A stretch of DNA of 64,000 bases. Origin: a virus. The stretch spans positions 1 to 64,000 of the IMG/VR virus record IMGVR_UViG_3300030616_000001; one strand, written 5' to 3'. Shown here piece by piece: positions 1 through 10,300 of this stretch (positions are counted from its first letter, which is position 1; each line of letters begins with the position of its first letter). The position numbers were made by a program, and so were the translations under genes. The notes below the pieces were generated by a model. It saw only the letters and a list, made by a program, of their open reading frames with translations, was not told the DNA's origin and searched no databases.

Positions 1-1408
1 GATACGTGACTTGCGGCAGGTAGTTTCCGCCGAGCACACCGCTGACGTGAAGGCCGTTGTGGAGACAGAGCGGCTTGATGTCGTGGTACCACCGCTGGCT
101 GACCAGCTCGGACGATGCGCGCTCGGTGCGGTCGTTGAGGTGGCCGTAGATCGCGGTGAGAACCGCCATGACGTAAGACGCGCCGATGGACTCGGGGGAA
201 CCGGCGATCGGCTCGGTGCCGAGGTAGTTGGCGCCGGCCGTACCCGCGCCCTGCCCCATCAGGGTCTGGACGATGTTGTTCAGGGCACCGTACACGTCGC
301 CGACGGCGCCGACAGGCCACCCCGCGGCGGTCCATGCCGTGGTGAGGAAGCCGACCAGGGCGGCACCAAGGGTGGGCAACGCGCCGTTGGCCAGATCGTC
401 CACCACTTCCTGGAGGGCGGCCTGGACGTCCGTGGCCCCGATGAAGCCGTAGGGCGTGAACGTGATCGCCGACGCAGGGTGCTGTGGCGGCGCACCGCCG
501 ATGTGGTTGTCCAGATCGGTGGCGATGCTCATCAGCACAGACTGGAGATTGGCCGCGACCCACGGCGTGACGAACGGGAACGGACCGGAATCGGTGACCC
601 CGATCACATCCGACCCCGACGGCCCCGGGCCAGCCTGGGCCAGGTCGAACACGATCGCGTCGAGCGCGGTCTGGATCGTGGTCGGCGGCGGCGCTGGTCC
701 CAGGACTGGGGCGGCACCGAACCACGTCGAGGTGAACGTGAACGGCAACGCGCCGCCCCACGCATCGATCAGGGCCAGCATGTCCTCGGTCGCTTCCTTG
801 GAAGTGCCGTAGACCCGATCCCCGATGGTGGCGCCGGCGAACCGCACCCAGTCCTCGCGGCGCGAGAAGTCCATGTCCGTGTTGAGGATCGCCGTGAACC
901 CCTGCTGGACCAGGATGTCCACGAGGAGGACTGCGTCGTTCATCAGGGGCGGGGGGACCGCACCCGGTCCTGTCGCCGCCTCGGCGCCGATCCGCACGAA
1001 GAACTCCGCGTCCTCGAGCTGCTTGGTGTAGACCACCACGTTGTTGCCGTCGAGCGCCGGCTCAGTGAGATCCCGCTCGAACCGGACGAAGATCGAGATG
1101 TACCGCCACCAGCCCGCGGTCGGCGGGTCGGTGTTGGTGCCGAACTCGTCCTGGCTGCAATCCACGACCGACAACGTGTCGGCGACGTAGATCCGCTGCC
1201 CCTCCGGGTCGTAGGCGACGCCAGGGCCGACCACGTCCACGTTCTTGTCCGGGGTAGGCGCGTGCTGTTGCGGATCCAGGCCGTCCAGGATGCCGAGCAT
1301 GTCCGTGTCCAGGGAGATGCCGTGCATCGCGTTCTGGACGCGATCGAAGGCCCAGTCCATCTGGCTCTGGGTCACGATCTGCTTGAAGTACCAGTCAAAG
1401 ATGTCCAT
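1..1408 (-). CDS. Tail fibre-like structural protein, 3'-truncated by the window edge
   Basis: The frame is open from an ATG six bases after the preceding tail gene to the window edge, at least 469 residues. The protein starts MDIFDWYFKQIV. It contains a motif of the type IGATDVQAALQEV about 315 residues in, which recurs in phage tail fibre and tail appendage proteins. The ATG is preceded by GGGGAG, a usable ribosome binding site that overlaps the end of the upstream gene. It lies at the end of a block of baseplate and fibre genes, so a role in the distal tail or in host binding is inferred. The C-terminus, where receptor-binding domains usually sit, is not visible. Confidence 0.7.
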   Translation of the reverse strand, partial: MDIFDWYFKQIVTQSQMDWAFDRVQNAMHGISLDTDMLGILDGLDPQQHAPTPDKNVDVVGPGVAYDPEGQRIYVADTLSVVDCSQDEFGTNTDPPTAGWWRYISIFVRFERDLTEPALDGNNVVVYTKQLEDAEFFVRIGAEAATGPGAVPPPLMNDAVLLVDILVQQGFTAILNTDMDFSRREDWVRFAGATIGDRVYGTSKEATEDMLALIDAWGGALPFTFTSTWFGAAPVLGPAPPPTTIQTALDAIVFDLAQAGPGPSGSDVIGVTDSGPFPFVTPWVAANLQSVLMSIATDLDNHIGGAPPQHPASAITFTPYGFIGATDVQAALQEVVDDLANGALPTLGAALVGFLTTAWTAAGWPVGAVGDVYGALNNIVQTLMGQGAGTAGANYLGTEPIAGSPESIGASYVMAVLTAIYGHLNDRTERASSELVSQRWYHDIKPLCLHNGLHVSGVLGGNYLPQVTY

Positions 1409-1411
1409 CGC

Positions 1412-3793
1412 CTACTCCCCAAGCTCGGCGGAAACGTCGAGCTCGTCGATGCCGAGCATCCAGGCATCGGGCCACGGCAGCGGGTCCGCGGTTCGGATGT
1501 CTATCAGGTGCGTGTGAGCGGGTTTCATGTACTCCGCGACGCGCCGCACGATTGCCTGTTGCTCCGAGGTTAGCATGTTCTCTGTCTCTATGTCGAATGA
1601 GTAGAGGGTGTAGCTGTCCGACGGCGCCAGGACCGCGCCACCGGTCGAGCCGACCTCGGCCGTGTCGAACAGCAGGGCCGCGTTGACGGACCCTCCCGTG
1701 ACCTGAACCGACGCCTCCACTCCTGCCTTGTTGCTGTACACCGCGACCTGTCCGTGGTCCGTTCCGGTGGCCAACGTGATAGGAAGTCCCAAGATCCCCT
1801 GGACCACGCCTGCGCTTACCTGCAGGGAACCCAGGGCACCACGGACCACCGTCTCCATCGCCAACGCGCCACCGTCGTCGTACCCCACGACCTCTCCGGC
1901 CAGATCCTCGGTGACCCTCGCCGCGATCTCCGCCGCCGTGGCCGCGCCCGGTGTGGCGATGTCCTCTGTAGCGAACGTGATCGTGACCAACGGGCCGCCG
2001 TTGACCGACAGATCGAGTGTGTCCCCGGGAGAGATGGCGAACGGCTCCAGGTTGGTGCCCTCCACCACTGCTGGCTGGCCCGGGAACGTGGGATACGCGC
2101 CGACCTTGACCCCCTGGGCGACGATCACCGCCGCGACCTCGGCAGCGGTGACTGCGGTCGGATCAGCGAAGTCTCCAGGGACGAACGTGATCGTCTCCGG
2201 CGCGGTGCCGTCGGGCACGATCTCCAGCTGCCACGGCGCCCCGATCAGGGTGAAGTCCCACGTGTCCCAGGCCGCGCTCATGACCTCGGCGATGGCGCCG
2301 CTGCCCAACGCGTCCACTCCCAGAATCCAGCCGCCCGCGGCGTACTCGACGCACGTCACCACCTCGCCGAGCAGGAAGAACACGGTTTGCTCGATGCCCC
2401 ACGCCGTCCCCTTGGATTTGTAAATCTCGATCAGGATCCGCAGGAGCTTGCGCTGTTCAGTGGGCGTGAGGTCCAGCTCCGTCCACTCTGCGAACGGGTT
2501 GCCCATGTCGTACAGCATCGCCGCGATCTGCTCGTCCGTTGCCTTGTCCGGGTCCCACTGGTCCGTGAACCTGTCCACGTAGTACAGCATCCACCCCAGG
2601 ACCTCCTCGATGCAGTTGGAGGTGCGCTCGAGATCGCGCGTCGCATCCTCGATCCTGTTCTTGAGGGGCACCATGTGGCGCCAGTGGGAGAAGGCGCGGC
2701 CCTCAACAGGCTCGGGGGTGAAGCCGTCGAAGTCGGTGGTGTTGAACACCGGGTCCATCGCGTTGCCGTTGTCGTCCTCGATCGCGGCGCCGGCGGTGAT
2801 CTGGTAGCGGCAGCCAGGCGTCTGCTCCCAGTTGACGGTGATGTCCCACTGGGTCGCCGGGGTGACCTGGCGCCACGCGGGACCGGTGATCGTCGGCGTG
2901 TGGCCGTACAGGAAGTGGCCGTACAAGCTGCCACCGTACCCGCCGCTGAGGACGGCAGCGATATCGATCAGCTGCCAGTACGTGGAGTCGCTCTCCTGGA
3001 ACGCGATCTGGCCGATTTCCTCGGAGGTGAACCCGGTCGCGGCGAGACGAGCCGCCTCGTCCGCGTAGGTCCACTCCACGGGGATCGTCAGGGCCGGCGC
3101 GTCGGCGGCCGCTATGGCGACGGCCTCCAGGGTTACCCCAGGCAGAGGATCCACGTTCCACCGCTGGAACGCGGCGGTCCAGTTGGCCAGATCCAGCACG
3201 GACCCGGCGCCGGTCGTGGCCATGTCGTCGTCGAAGGTGACCCGCACCGTGTGCGGATCGATCCCCTCCGCCGCGATCAGGGACGGCGGCGTCAGGTCCT
3301 CGATGTAGAACACATACTGGAACGACGTGACCACCGGTCCGGGCGGTGAGTGCCCCCACGGGAAGTGCCCCCACGGACCGTGGCCCCAGCCGCCTGTGGC
3401 GGTCAAGTCCACCTGGACGTTGACTTCCTGTTCCGACTCGAAAACCAGTGGCGCGTGGGACGCCGCGACCTTCCAGAACGCGAACGGCGAGGCGATTGTG
3501 TGTGTCGTGACCGTGCCCGACCACGGCGCGGTCCACGTGGGAACGCCGCCGCTGTAGGACAGGACCGGGTCCCCCTCGATGGTGACGTCGAAGTCCGGCG
3601 CGGGCAAGGTCGCGTCCGTGGGATCCCCGTCCAGGTCCACCAGGACGAACTCCACCTCGGTGTCGGCGCCGATCCCTTGCTCGGACGGCTGCGGATCCCG
3701 CTGGATCAGGACGTAGCGGCCAGTCGCCGACACCTCGACCGCGGCAAGGTCGATGCCGAGAGTCGCAAGCAGTTGTTCGACGGTCAGCGCCAT
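1412..3793 (-). CDS. P2 gpI-like tail protein with large inserted beta domains
   Basis: This 793-residue protein contains a central helical section (around residues 395-480) with the pattern of P2 gpI tail proteins: a block reading DKATDEQIAAMLYDMG, then LTPTEQRKLL and an IYKSKGTAWGIE segment. P2 gpI links baseplate and fibres and is about 180 residues, so this version is greatly enlarged. The N-terminal part has beta-rich segments, a Gly-His-Trp repeat and a YADEAARLA module shared with another tail gene. The C-terminal part carries two copies of a domain ending in TAAEIAAR or TAAEVAA, also seen in the tail sheath. The ATG has an AGGAGTAGG ribosome binding site. Position after gpJ and the fibre genes fits a baseplate-fibre connector. 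Confidence 0.7.
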   Translation of the reverse strand: MALTVEQLLATLGIDLAAVEVSATGRYVLIQRDPQPSEQGIGADTEVEFVLVDLDGDPTDATLPAPDFDVTIEGDPVLSYSGGVPTWTAPWSGTVTTHTIASPFAFWKVAASHAPLVFESEQEVNVQVDLTATGGWGHGPWGHFPWGHSPPGPVVTSFQYVFYIEDLTPPSLIAAEGIDPHTVRVTFDDDMATTGAGSVLDLANWTAAFQRWNVDPLPGVTLEAVAIAAADAPALTIPVEWTYADEAARLAATGFTSEEIGQIAFQESDSTYWQLIDIAAVLSGGYGGSLYGHFLYGHTPTITGPAWRQVTPATQWDITVNWEQTPGCRYQITAGAAIEDDNGNAMDPVFNTTDFDGFTPEPVEGRAFSHWRHMVPLKNRIEDATRDLERTSNCIEEVLGWMLYYVDRFTDQWDPDKATDEQIAAMLYDMGNPFAEWTELDLTPTEQRKLLRILIEIYKSKGTAWGIEQTVFFLLGEVVTCVEYAAGGWILGVDALGSGAIAEVMSAAWDTWDFTLIGAPWQLEIVPDGTAPETITFVPGDFADPTAVTAAEVAAVIVAQGVKVGAYPTFPGQPAVVEGTNLEPFAISPGDTLDLSVNGGPLVTITFATEDIATPGAATAAEIAARVTEDLAGEVVGYDDGGALAMETVVRGALGSLQVSAGVVQGILGLPITLATGTDHGQVAVYSNKAGVEASVQVTGGSVNAALLFDTAEVGSTGGAVLAPSDSYTLYSFDIETENMLTSEQQAIVRRVAEYMKPAHTHLIDIRTADPLPWPDAWMLGIDELDVSAELGE

Positions 3794-3802
3794 TCCCTAC
3801 TC

Positions 3803-5002
3803 CTACCTGGTGAAGTCGATCCACGCCTCGTCCACCACTGCCGTGGCGTGCGTGTTCTCCACCGAGATGTTGCCGTTGGCGACGAGGCGCCGCACCCGGA
3901 CCTGCGCCGGATCGAAGTCCTCCGTGTACTCGAATCCAGCGTCGGTGATCTTCAGGCCGTACGCGACAAGGCGCACCGTCGGTCCCAACTGGAGAACCGT
4001 ACCGTGCGCCAATGGACCGCTGACGTAGAGCCGCTCCACCGTGCCGAAGATCCCCCCGTGTTGCTCCGGCGACTTGTAGTGCAGTGCGTACGACGGCGTC
4101 TCCCAGCCGCCGTGCGTCATGTTCATCAGCTTGTCGTTGTTCGTCCAATCCCGATCCAGGCCGAACCACCACTGCTCGAACACCGCAGAGTCGTTCTGCA
4201 CGTGACCGTTGCCGGCCCAGATGATCCACCCCATGACCCCGGGGCTGATCTCGGCGCCGACCAGTGTGATCTGGCCAGGCATCCCGTAGACGCGCATCCG
4301 CCGCCACGGCGCGGGGAAGTCCACGAAGAACTGGCCGTAGATTTCCGCGCTGGTTATGGCGTAGTTGGTGTCCAGGATCAGGTATTGTGTGCCGGATCCG
4401 CTGCACGACACGTGGAACACGAGTCCCGGTGTCGGCGCGGGCAACGTCACCACGTCCCCGTTGGCCGCGATGATCGACTTGCCGTTGTCGGCGACCGCGA
4501 TTGCGCCACCACCGCTGAGATCCCTCGAACCAGTGGCCAGGAACCCGGGCATCGCAGTGGCCTCGCGGCACAACGGCATGAGCTCGGCGCCGTTGCGCCA
4601 AACGATGGGGAGGCCGCCAATCGGCATGTTCCACGGAGCGCCGCCGTGGAAGGACCCACCTGCGACGTGGCTGGACTGAATCGGCCGCGTCCACGCCCCG
4701 TCAATGGATATGCCCCACACACGACCGTCGGTGTACCCGCTCGAGTTGCCCGCCGCCACCGTGACCGTGCCGCCCATCAGCTCGAAGTAGATCGTGAAGT
4801 CGTTCCAGTACAGGACGTCCCCGACGAGGTGGAACGCGGCCGCTCTGTAGTCCACCGCGGCGCCGAGGGCGTCCACGACCAGCAACGCCTGCTCCAGGCT
4901 GTCGATGAAGTTGGTGTCCCAGTAAGTCCACCACGGATCGACGTTCTCCTTGGGATACTGGATCTCAAAGATCGGGCTGCTTTTGAGGTTCGGATCGGCC
5001 AT
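3803..5002 (-). CDS. Tail fibre/appendage protein (beta-rich)
   Basis: This is a 399-residue protein rich in Gly, Trp and beta-type sequence. Its N-terminus (YPKENVDPWWTYWDTNFIDSLEQAL) resembles that of the next upstream gene (YPDENDDDWWGIEDGAAGRMETLDKAL), suggesting a shared attachment module that docks both proteins to the same partner. The start is the ATG behind AGGAGAACACCG, not an upstream start in the same frame that would overlap the previous gene. No enzymatic motif is visible. It is probably a fibre or host-recognition component, inferred from context only. Confidence 0.65.
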   Translation of the reverse strand: MADPNLKSSPIFEIQYPKENVDPWWTYWDTNFIDSLEQALLVVDALGAAVDYRAAAFHLVGDVLYWNDFTIYFELMGGTVTVAAGNSSGYTDGRVWGISIDGAWTRPIQSSHVAGGSFHGGAPWNMPIGGLPIVWRNGAELMPLCREATAMPGFLATGSRDLSGGGAIAVADNGKSIIAANGDVVTLPAPTPGLVFHVSCSGSGTQYLILDTNYAITSAEIYGQFFVDFPAPWRRMRVYGMPGQITLVGAEISPGVMGWIIWAGNGHVQNDSAVFEQWWFGLDRDWTNNDKLMNMTHGGWETPSYALHYKSPEQHGGIFGTVERLYVSGPLAHGTVLQLGPTVRLVAYGLKITDAGFEYTEDFDPAQVRVRRLVANGNISVENTHATAVVDEAWIDFTR

Positions 5003-5012
5003 CGGTGTTCTC

Positions 5013-5465
5013 CTATCCACGCATCGCGTCGTTGAGCCAGGCGAACTTGCCGCCGAGCACCCGCCCCAAGACAACCACGTCAGTGTCCGGGGAGAAAGAC
5101 GCGCCGGCCACGAGCGTCCCGGTCTGCGCACCATCGACGGGCCAGGCCGTGACCACGAACCACACGTAGTCCCCATCCGTCACCGGGACGGACTGGCCGT
5201 CGGCGAAGGTGATCGTGCCGCCGGAGGGCGAACTGACCACGACGTCTCCCATCATGACGTCGAACGAGTCGGCCCTGTCGTAGTCCCAGTAGCCTGCGCT
5301 CAGCAACGGATCCTTGTGCAGAGTGGGCCGCTCCAGGGCGGCGCACAGTGCCTTGTCCAGTGTCTCCATCCTGCCCGCGGCGCCGTCCTCGATTCCCCAC
5401 CAATCGTCGTCGTTCTCGTCGGGGTACGGGATGGCGAGGCGCGTCGTTGTCTTCGGTGTGCCCAT
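5013..5465 (-). CDS. Tail fibre-associated protein
   Basis: This is a 150-residue protein. The N-terminal 40 residues (IPYPDENDDDWWGIEDG and following ETLDKAL) match the N-terminal pattern of the fibre-like gene just downstream. The remainder is a predicted beta-rich domain (GGTITFADGQSVPV, GASFSPDTDVVVLGRV). Short phage proteins of this layout often serve as adaptors or distal fibre segments. A strong GGAGG site precedes the ATG. The function is inferred from position and from the shared N-terminus. Confidence 0.6.
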   Translation of the reverse strand: MGTPKTTTRLAIPYPDENDDDWWGIEDGAAGRMETLDKALCAALERPTLHKDPLLSAGYWDYDRADSFDVMMGDVVVSSPSGGTITFADGQSVPVTDGDYVWFVVTAWPVDGAQTGTLVAGASFSPDTDVVVLGRVLGGKFAWLNDAMRG

Positions 5466-5466
5466 C

Positions 5467-6633
5467 TCAAGCCTCCTGGAGGGTCAGGCGGAACCCAACC
5501 TCGCACGCGCCCGCCAGGTGGCGGACCGGCGCCTTGAAGTCTGTCCATCGCCGCTGCTCGTCCGGGGCGATCACGCGCTCCGCGTACACCTCGGCGTTGA
5601 TGATGATCTGCATCAGCCACTCGTAGTCAGTTGGCGTCGGCATCGACGTGCACGCGGCGTAGGACGCGGCAATCTCGGCCGGCGTCAGGGTCGTGTCGAT
5701 CATCCGCATCTCGTCGATCGCGCCCCACAGCAACGGGGCCGCCGCGGTAATCGGTGTCGCCGGCGCAGGAGCCAACGGGGAGTTGCCCATCACGGCGAAC
5801 GGCGTATAGGGAACGGGGTTGTCGTTGATGTACATGAGCAAGCGATCCCAGGTGAACGCGAACCTGTTCCACGTGACCGTGATCAGGATCCACCCAGGGT
5901 TCGGCGTGTCGATGGTGTACCCCGGGAACACCGTCACCGAGGAACCGCCGAAGTGGTGGCCCACCATGAACTGCCACGAGTGTGCTCCTGGGCCGACCGC
6001 GCCGCTGAGTCCGAAGTGCCACCCCGCAGGCACCCCGTCCCTGCAATAGAACAGGTATGGATTGACTCCCCAGGACGTGGCGTGGGCCACCGCGTCGAAG
6101 TTGAGCCAGAACTGGGCCGTGTAGTTGTTCAGCGGCGAGGGCGCGAACCACTGGGGCGTGTTGACTGCGCCGAGTCCAGCCGTGACCGACCCGACCGGGA
6201 TCACGCGGCAACGCGTTCCCATCGGCGAGTAGGTTTCCACGCCGACCTCGATGTCCCCGACGTTGTCCAGGTCGAACGCGCCGGCGACGAGATTGCGAGC
6301 CGGGTCGAGTCCGATGTCGTAGTTGAAGTGCCAAAGCTCATCGCCGCTCGGCGGCGCCGGGAACCCAGGGGCGGGCTGTGCTTGCCCCATGATCGTGCCG
6401 ATGGTGTCCATCGTGGCCGCGACAAGATCCCAGTCGGACAGGTCCACGATCTGCTTGATCTCGGAGAAGTCGCCGGGGACAAGCAGCGTCGGGTTGCCGC
6501 CGGACAGCACTGCCGACTCGGGCACGTCCGCTCCGCCGAGAATGAAGACGTGCGCCCCGTCGGGCGGATCGAATCCCTGGGGCTGGCACCGCCCCTGCGC
6601 CGATCCGCGCAGCCTGTCGAACCACGTCGTCAT
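5467..6633 (-). CDS. LamG/concanavalin-like tail protein
   Basis: This is a 388-residue protein. Residues from about 165 to 330 have the features of a laminin-G-like jelly roll: an FWLNFDA strand, WHFGLSG, WILITVTWNRF, MYINDNPV and the closing LLWGAIDEMRMIDTTLTPAEIAASY. LamG-type domains bind carbohydrates, so cell-surface glycan binding at the tail tip is likely. The ATG overlaps the stop of the preceding tail gene (ATGA), so translation is probably coupled. Sequence outside the LamG region is not recognised. Confidence 0.65.
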   Translation of the reverse strand: MTTWFDRLRGSAQGRCQPQGFDPPDGAHVFILGGADVPESAVLSGGNPTLLVPGDFSEIKQIVDLSDWDLVAATMDTIGTIMGQAQPAPGFPAPPSGDELWHFNYDIGLDPARNLVAGAFDLDNVGDIEVGVETYSPMGTRCRVIPVGSVTAGLGAVNTPQWFAPSPLNNYTAQFWLNFDAVAHATSWGVNPYLFYCRDGVPAGWHFGLSGAVGPGAHSWQFMVGHHFGGSSVTVFPGYTIDTPNPGWILITVTWNRFAFTWDRLLMYINDNPVPYTPFAVMGNSPLAPAPATPITAAAPLLWGAIDEMRMIDTTLTPAEIAASYAACTSMPTPTDYEWLMQIIINAEVYAERVIAPDEQRRWTDFKAPVRHLAGACEVGFRLTLQEA

Positions 6634-7382
6634 CAGGTCACCCGGTATGCCTCGATCGCGTCGAACGCGCCGCGGCGGTTCAACGATTCAGTCACCTGGA
6701 ACGCGAAGCCCGCGTACCCACCCCACAGGGGCGGCGACCCGGTGAGGATCTGGAGCACGTCGTCCACGACGCCGCCGCTTGGGAACCCGGGGATGTTCTG
6801 CCAGTACGGGGTGTCCCCGACCGGATGGGCCGCGAGATCGTTCTCGGACGCCTTGAGCAGCACGTCCCCGTTCGGCTCCACGATGGCGTCCAGGCGCAGG
6901 TGGTGCCACAACCCGTCGCCCATCGCGTACTGGGACGCGGATCGGGCCAGGATCGTGACGTTCTCCTCGTCCGGGACCAGGCCGCTCACCAGCTGCGCCT
7001 TGGCCAGCACGATCTCGTATGGATCGGCGTCGGACAGGCCCAGGATGTACGCGTAGTCGTTGACCGACACCGGCGCACCCTGGCCGCAGAAGAACAGCAT
7101 CGGGGACATGCCCGTGTTGTTCGGCGAGCTCACCCGCTTGACGCAGCCGCGGATCGAACCGCCGCCGTCGGGATCGGACAGGAGGCCGCCCGTGGGAGTG
7201 AACCCAGTCAGGTCGACGTACTTGCCGGCGGCGCCGGTCACCGTCGCATCGAGGGAGTTGAACCCGTACACGAAGTCGTTGGTGATGCTGCTGTTGGGCC
7301 GGTCGATCCCGTTGGTCACGCCGCGTGCAAGCGTGGCCGTGCTCAGCGCCCCACCGATGTCTTTCCAGTCAAGCTGACCCAT
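6633..7382 (-). CDS. Tail protein, putative surface-binding
   Basis: This is a 249-residue beta-rich protein with no recognised catalytic motif. The composition (Gly, Asp, Val) and segments such as HHLRLDAIVEPNGDVLL and YAGFAFQVTESLNRRGAFDAIEAYRV resemble concanavalin-like domains used in phage tail appendages. It sits between a 1052-residue tail protein and a LamG-type tail protein. It starts at an ATG behind TAGGAGG. Assignment as a tail component rests mainly on context. Confidence 0.55.
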   Translation of the reverse strand: MGQLDWKDIGGALSTATLARGVTNGIDRPNSSITNDFVYGFNSLDATVTGAAGKYVDLTGFTPTGGLLSDPDGGGSIRGCVKRVSSPNNTGMSPMLFFCGQGAPVSVNDYAYILGLSDADPYEIVLAKAQLVSGLVPDEENVTILARSASQYAMGDGLWHHLRLDAIVEPNGDVLLKASENDLAAHPVGDTPYWQNIPGFPSGGVVDDVLQILTGSPPLWGGYAGFAFQVTESLNRRGAFDAIEAYRVT

Positions 7383-7391
7383 CTGGTCCTC

Positions 7392-10300
7392 CTACGTCGG
7401 GAACGGCTCGTCGGGCCATTCCGCGGCCTCAAACTGCTCCAGCGGTTCGGTGCCGCCGTCGAACAGGGCTTGCGTCAGGGACACCGATCCCAGATCGGGA
7501 ATCCACACAGCGGTCGGCGCGACCCAGCCCCGCAGGGTGAATCGCTCCAGGATCGTCGGATCCGGCACCGCCGTGTCGAAGGTGGCCTGGTTCATGTCGT
7601 TCTCCTTGATCCACAACCCCACCACAGGATCAAGAAGCACGGCGAAAGAGTTGGCGCTCCACGAGTCGATCAGGAATCGGTCCGTGGTGGCGACACCGGC
7701 CGGGAGCGCCGCCGGCGGATACAGCCACGCCGGGATCCCGACTCCCGTCGCGTAACCGTTGGGGCTGAACGACCGCAGACCGATCGACTCGCGCATGTCG
7801 CGGAACCTGTCGGACTCGAGCGCGGCGAAGGCCCACCAAATGCCGACCAGGGACACCCCGTCCCACCCGAACGTCAGCCCCTCCTCGGCGCCTTCCGACC
7901 ACGACCCGAACTGCAACCCCAGTCCGCTCATGTGGAGCGCGACCGCGGCGTTGAGGTCCGCGACCAGGGTGGCGACGTCCGGGTAGTCGTTGCTCGGCAG
8001 CGAGAACATCGCCGGGCCGGCGGCGTCGGTGATGATCACGATCTGGTTCTCGTTGGGCGGGATCTCGAGCGGGAACGTGATCGGCGCACCCACCATGACA
8101 CCGTTTGGCGCGGTATCGGGACACCACCGCTGGCCGCCGCTGGTGGACAGTGGATCGTTGCCCCACGCCTCCTCAAAGTCCTCGGTGCAGATCGGATCCA
8201 GGTTGGTGCCGAAGACGTGGTCATACCACCCGTCGAACCCAGTCGGACCGCTGTAGGGGCCGAGCACGTCCTCGCACGGCCTGATCAGGTTGTACGAGTC
8301 GAACCACGGCAGGCCGGTGTAGGTCGGCGCGTCCCCGGGCGGGAAGCCCCACAGCGCGAAGATTTCCTGCGTCGTCTCGTAGGTGCCGACCCCCTCGTTG
8401 AACAGGGCCGCGGCAAGCAACGCGCCCGGGAGATCCGCGACGGCCCCCTGGTTCTCGCCCACCGCCGACTCGGTCCACGTGATCGGGCTGTGGTTGGTCA
8501 GGATGTAGTTTCTGTTGACATCGATCTGCCACGCGGCCTTGCCCACGTCGTCCGCCGTGAAGGGACCAGCGGCGAGCCGGGCCGTCTCGTCGGCGAACGC
8601 CCAGGAGTACGCCCGCAGCCATCCACCCTCGAACCCTTCTCGGCCGTACCGGTACGGTGCCAGATCGGCGCGGTATGCGCAGAAATCGGCCCACCAGCCC
8701 ACGTCCTGGAACGACTGCCACTCCCACCCCTCGGCCTCACCGGGGCGGCCCGAGCTCGCGGCCGTCTCGAACGACGGGTTGTTGAACCCACCGTCCCCGT
8801 CCGTGTCGAACGCGTGGCGGATGTCCGTGTCGGTGGCCGGCTCGTAGAAGGTGGCGCCGCCGAACCAGTGGCCCAGGAACGACTTGCGGCCAGCCACCGG
8901 GTTGCCGGTTCCGATGGTGCCGACCCAGGTCGAGCCGATGAACAGGGCCGGGAACACCAGGGTGGCCACCGTCGCGCCATCCACGACGATCCGCAACTCC
9001 AGGTTGTCCCGGTTGATCAGGTAGCCGAAGTTCCCGGTCCAGCTGAACCCAAGGTCCACGACGCGCCCCTCGTACTCGTCGAACCGCAACGGCGCGACCA
9101 GCTCGAGGAAGGACCCGGCGGCGTTGTCCCAGTATTTGAGAACAAGCTCGCCGCCGTTGGCGTCCCGCCACGTCATGCCGATCCCGTTGTACGTGCCCGA
9201 CGGAGGGGCGGTGCGGAAGCCGGCGAACCCGAACGACACGAGGCACCTCTCGTCACCCCAGGTCGCCATGTCCTTGAGCTTATACCTGCCGACGTAGGTG
9301 AACGGCAGCTGGGAGCCGAAGGCCATGTCGTCGGCTAGGCAAACCGGCACGTGCTTGCCCAGGGTGGGCGTGATCGTGATGATCTTGCGGTCCTCGATGG
9401 CGCTCATCGCCAGGACGGTGTCCTGGTTGAACTCCACACCCCATCCGCCGTCATCGTCGAAGTCGCGCACCTTCTCCGGCGCGTAGTTGGACGTGCCCTC
9501 GGGATAGTGGACCAGATCGATCACCGGGGTCCGCGTATAGACGGGACCAAGGTATGACGGGATCGGCGCGAGTCCCATCTCCTCGAGACGCGCCAGGTAC
9601 TCCCTGGCGTTGACCTCGTTGAGATCCAGGACCCACGGCTCGAACTGGGACACCGACACCTGGCGGAAGTACGTGTCCTGATACGGCGGCGGCGTGGGCA
9701 TCGCCCCCGGGAACACCTTTGTGGCGCCGTGGAACAGCTGCCCGCTGAGAAGAAGAAGGTCCTCGAGTCCTGGTGCGGCGTGGCTTTGCAGGTCCACCAC
9801 GTCGGTGCGCAGATCAACCCAGTCCGGGATCCCAGGGTCCCACGCCTGGGTCGTGACGGTCCACGTCGGCGGACCGCCGGTGATCAGAAGCCGCACCCTG
9901 CCAGCGTCTACACCGTCCCACGGGGTCAGGTCGCCGCCGGACACGATGAACGCGCTCGCGGGATCGTCCACCCACGCGCCCCGGTACTTCCAGGAGAGGT
10001 CGCCGAGGCGCTTGCCGTGGAGCGCGTACATGAGGTGATCCGCGGCCTGGTTCTTGCCATCGAACAGGGTCGCCACCAGACCAGTCCACGCACCTCTCGT
10101 GTCTGCCGCGCCACGGGTCGCACCATCGCCCCACCGCACCTGGAAGTCCACGTTGAGCACGTCCTGGGCTACACTGGCGATCCAGCCGCGCAGCGCCATC
10201 CTGAACCCGGTGTTGACGTAGCGGTAGTTCTCGGCGTTGTACGTGTCCGCGGCGTCGTCGGGCAGTGGTTCACCGTTGGCGGGATCCGCCACGAAGAACT

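Noticed and set aside
11-1573. Long plus-strand open frame of 520 codons
   Set aside because: It is the antisense shadow of the minus-strand tail genes. Its translation is Arg-rich without family features, it has no ribosome binding site, and it spans the border of two well-supported genes.
6825-9338. Plus-strand open frame of 837 codons
   Set aside because: Antisense shadow of two tail genes with typical Arg/Val/Gly bias and no recognisable domain.
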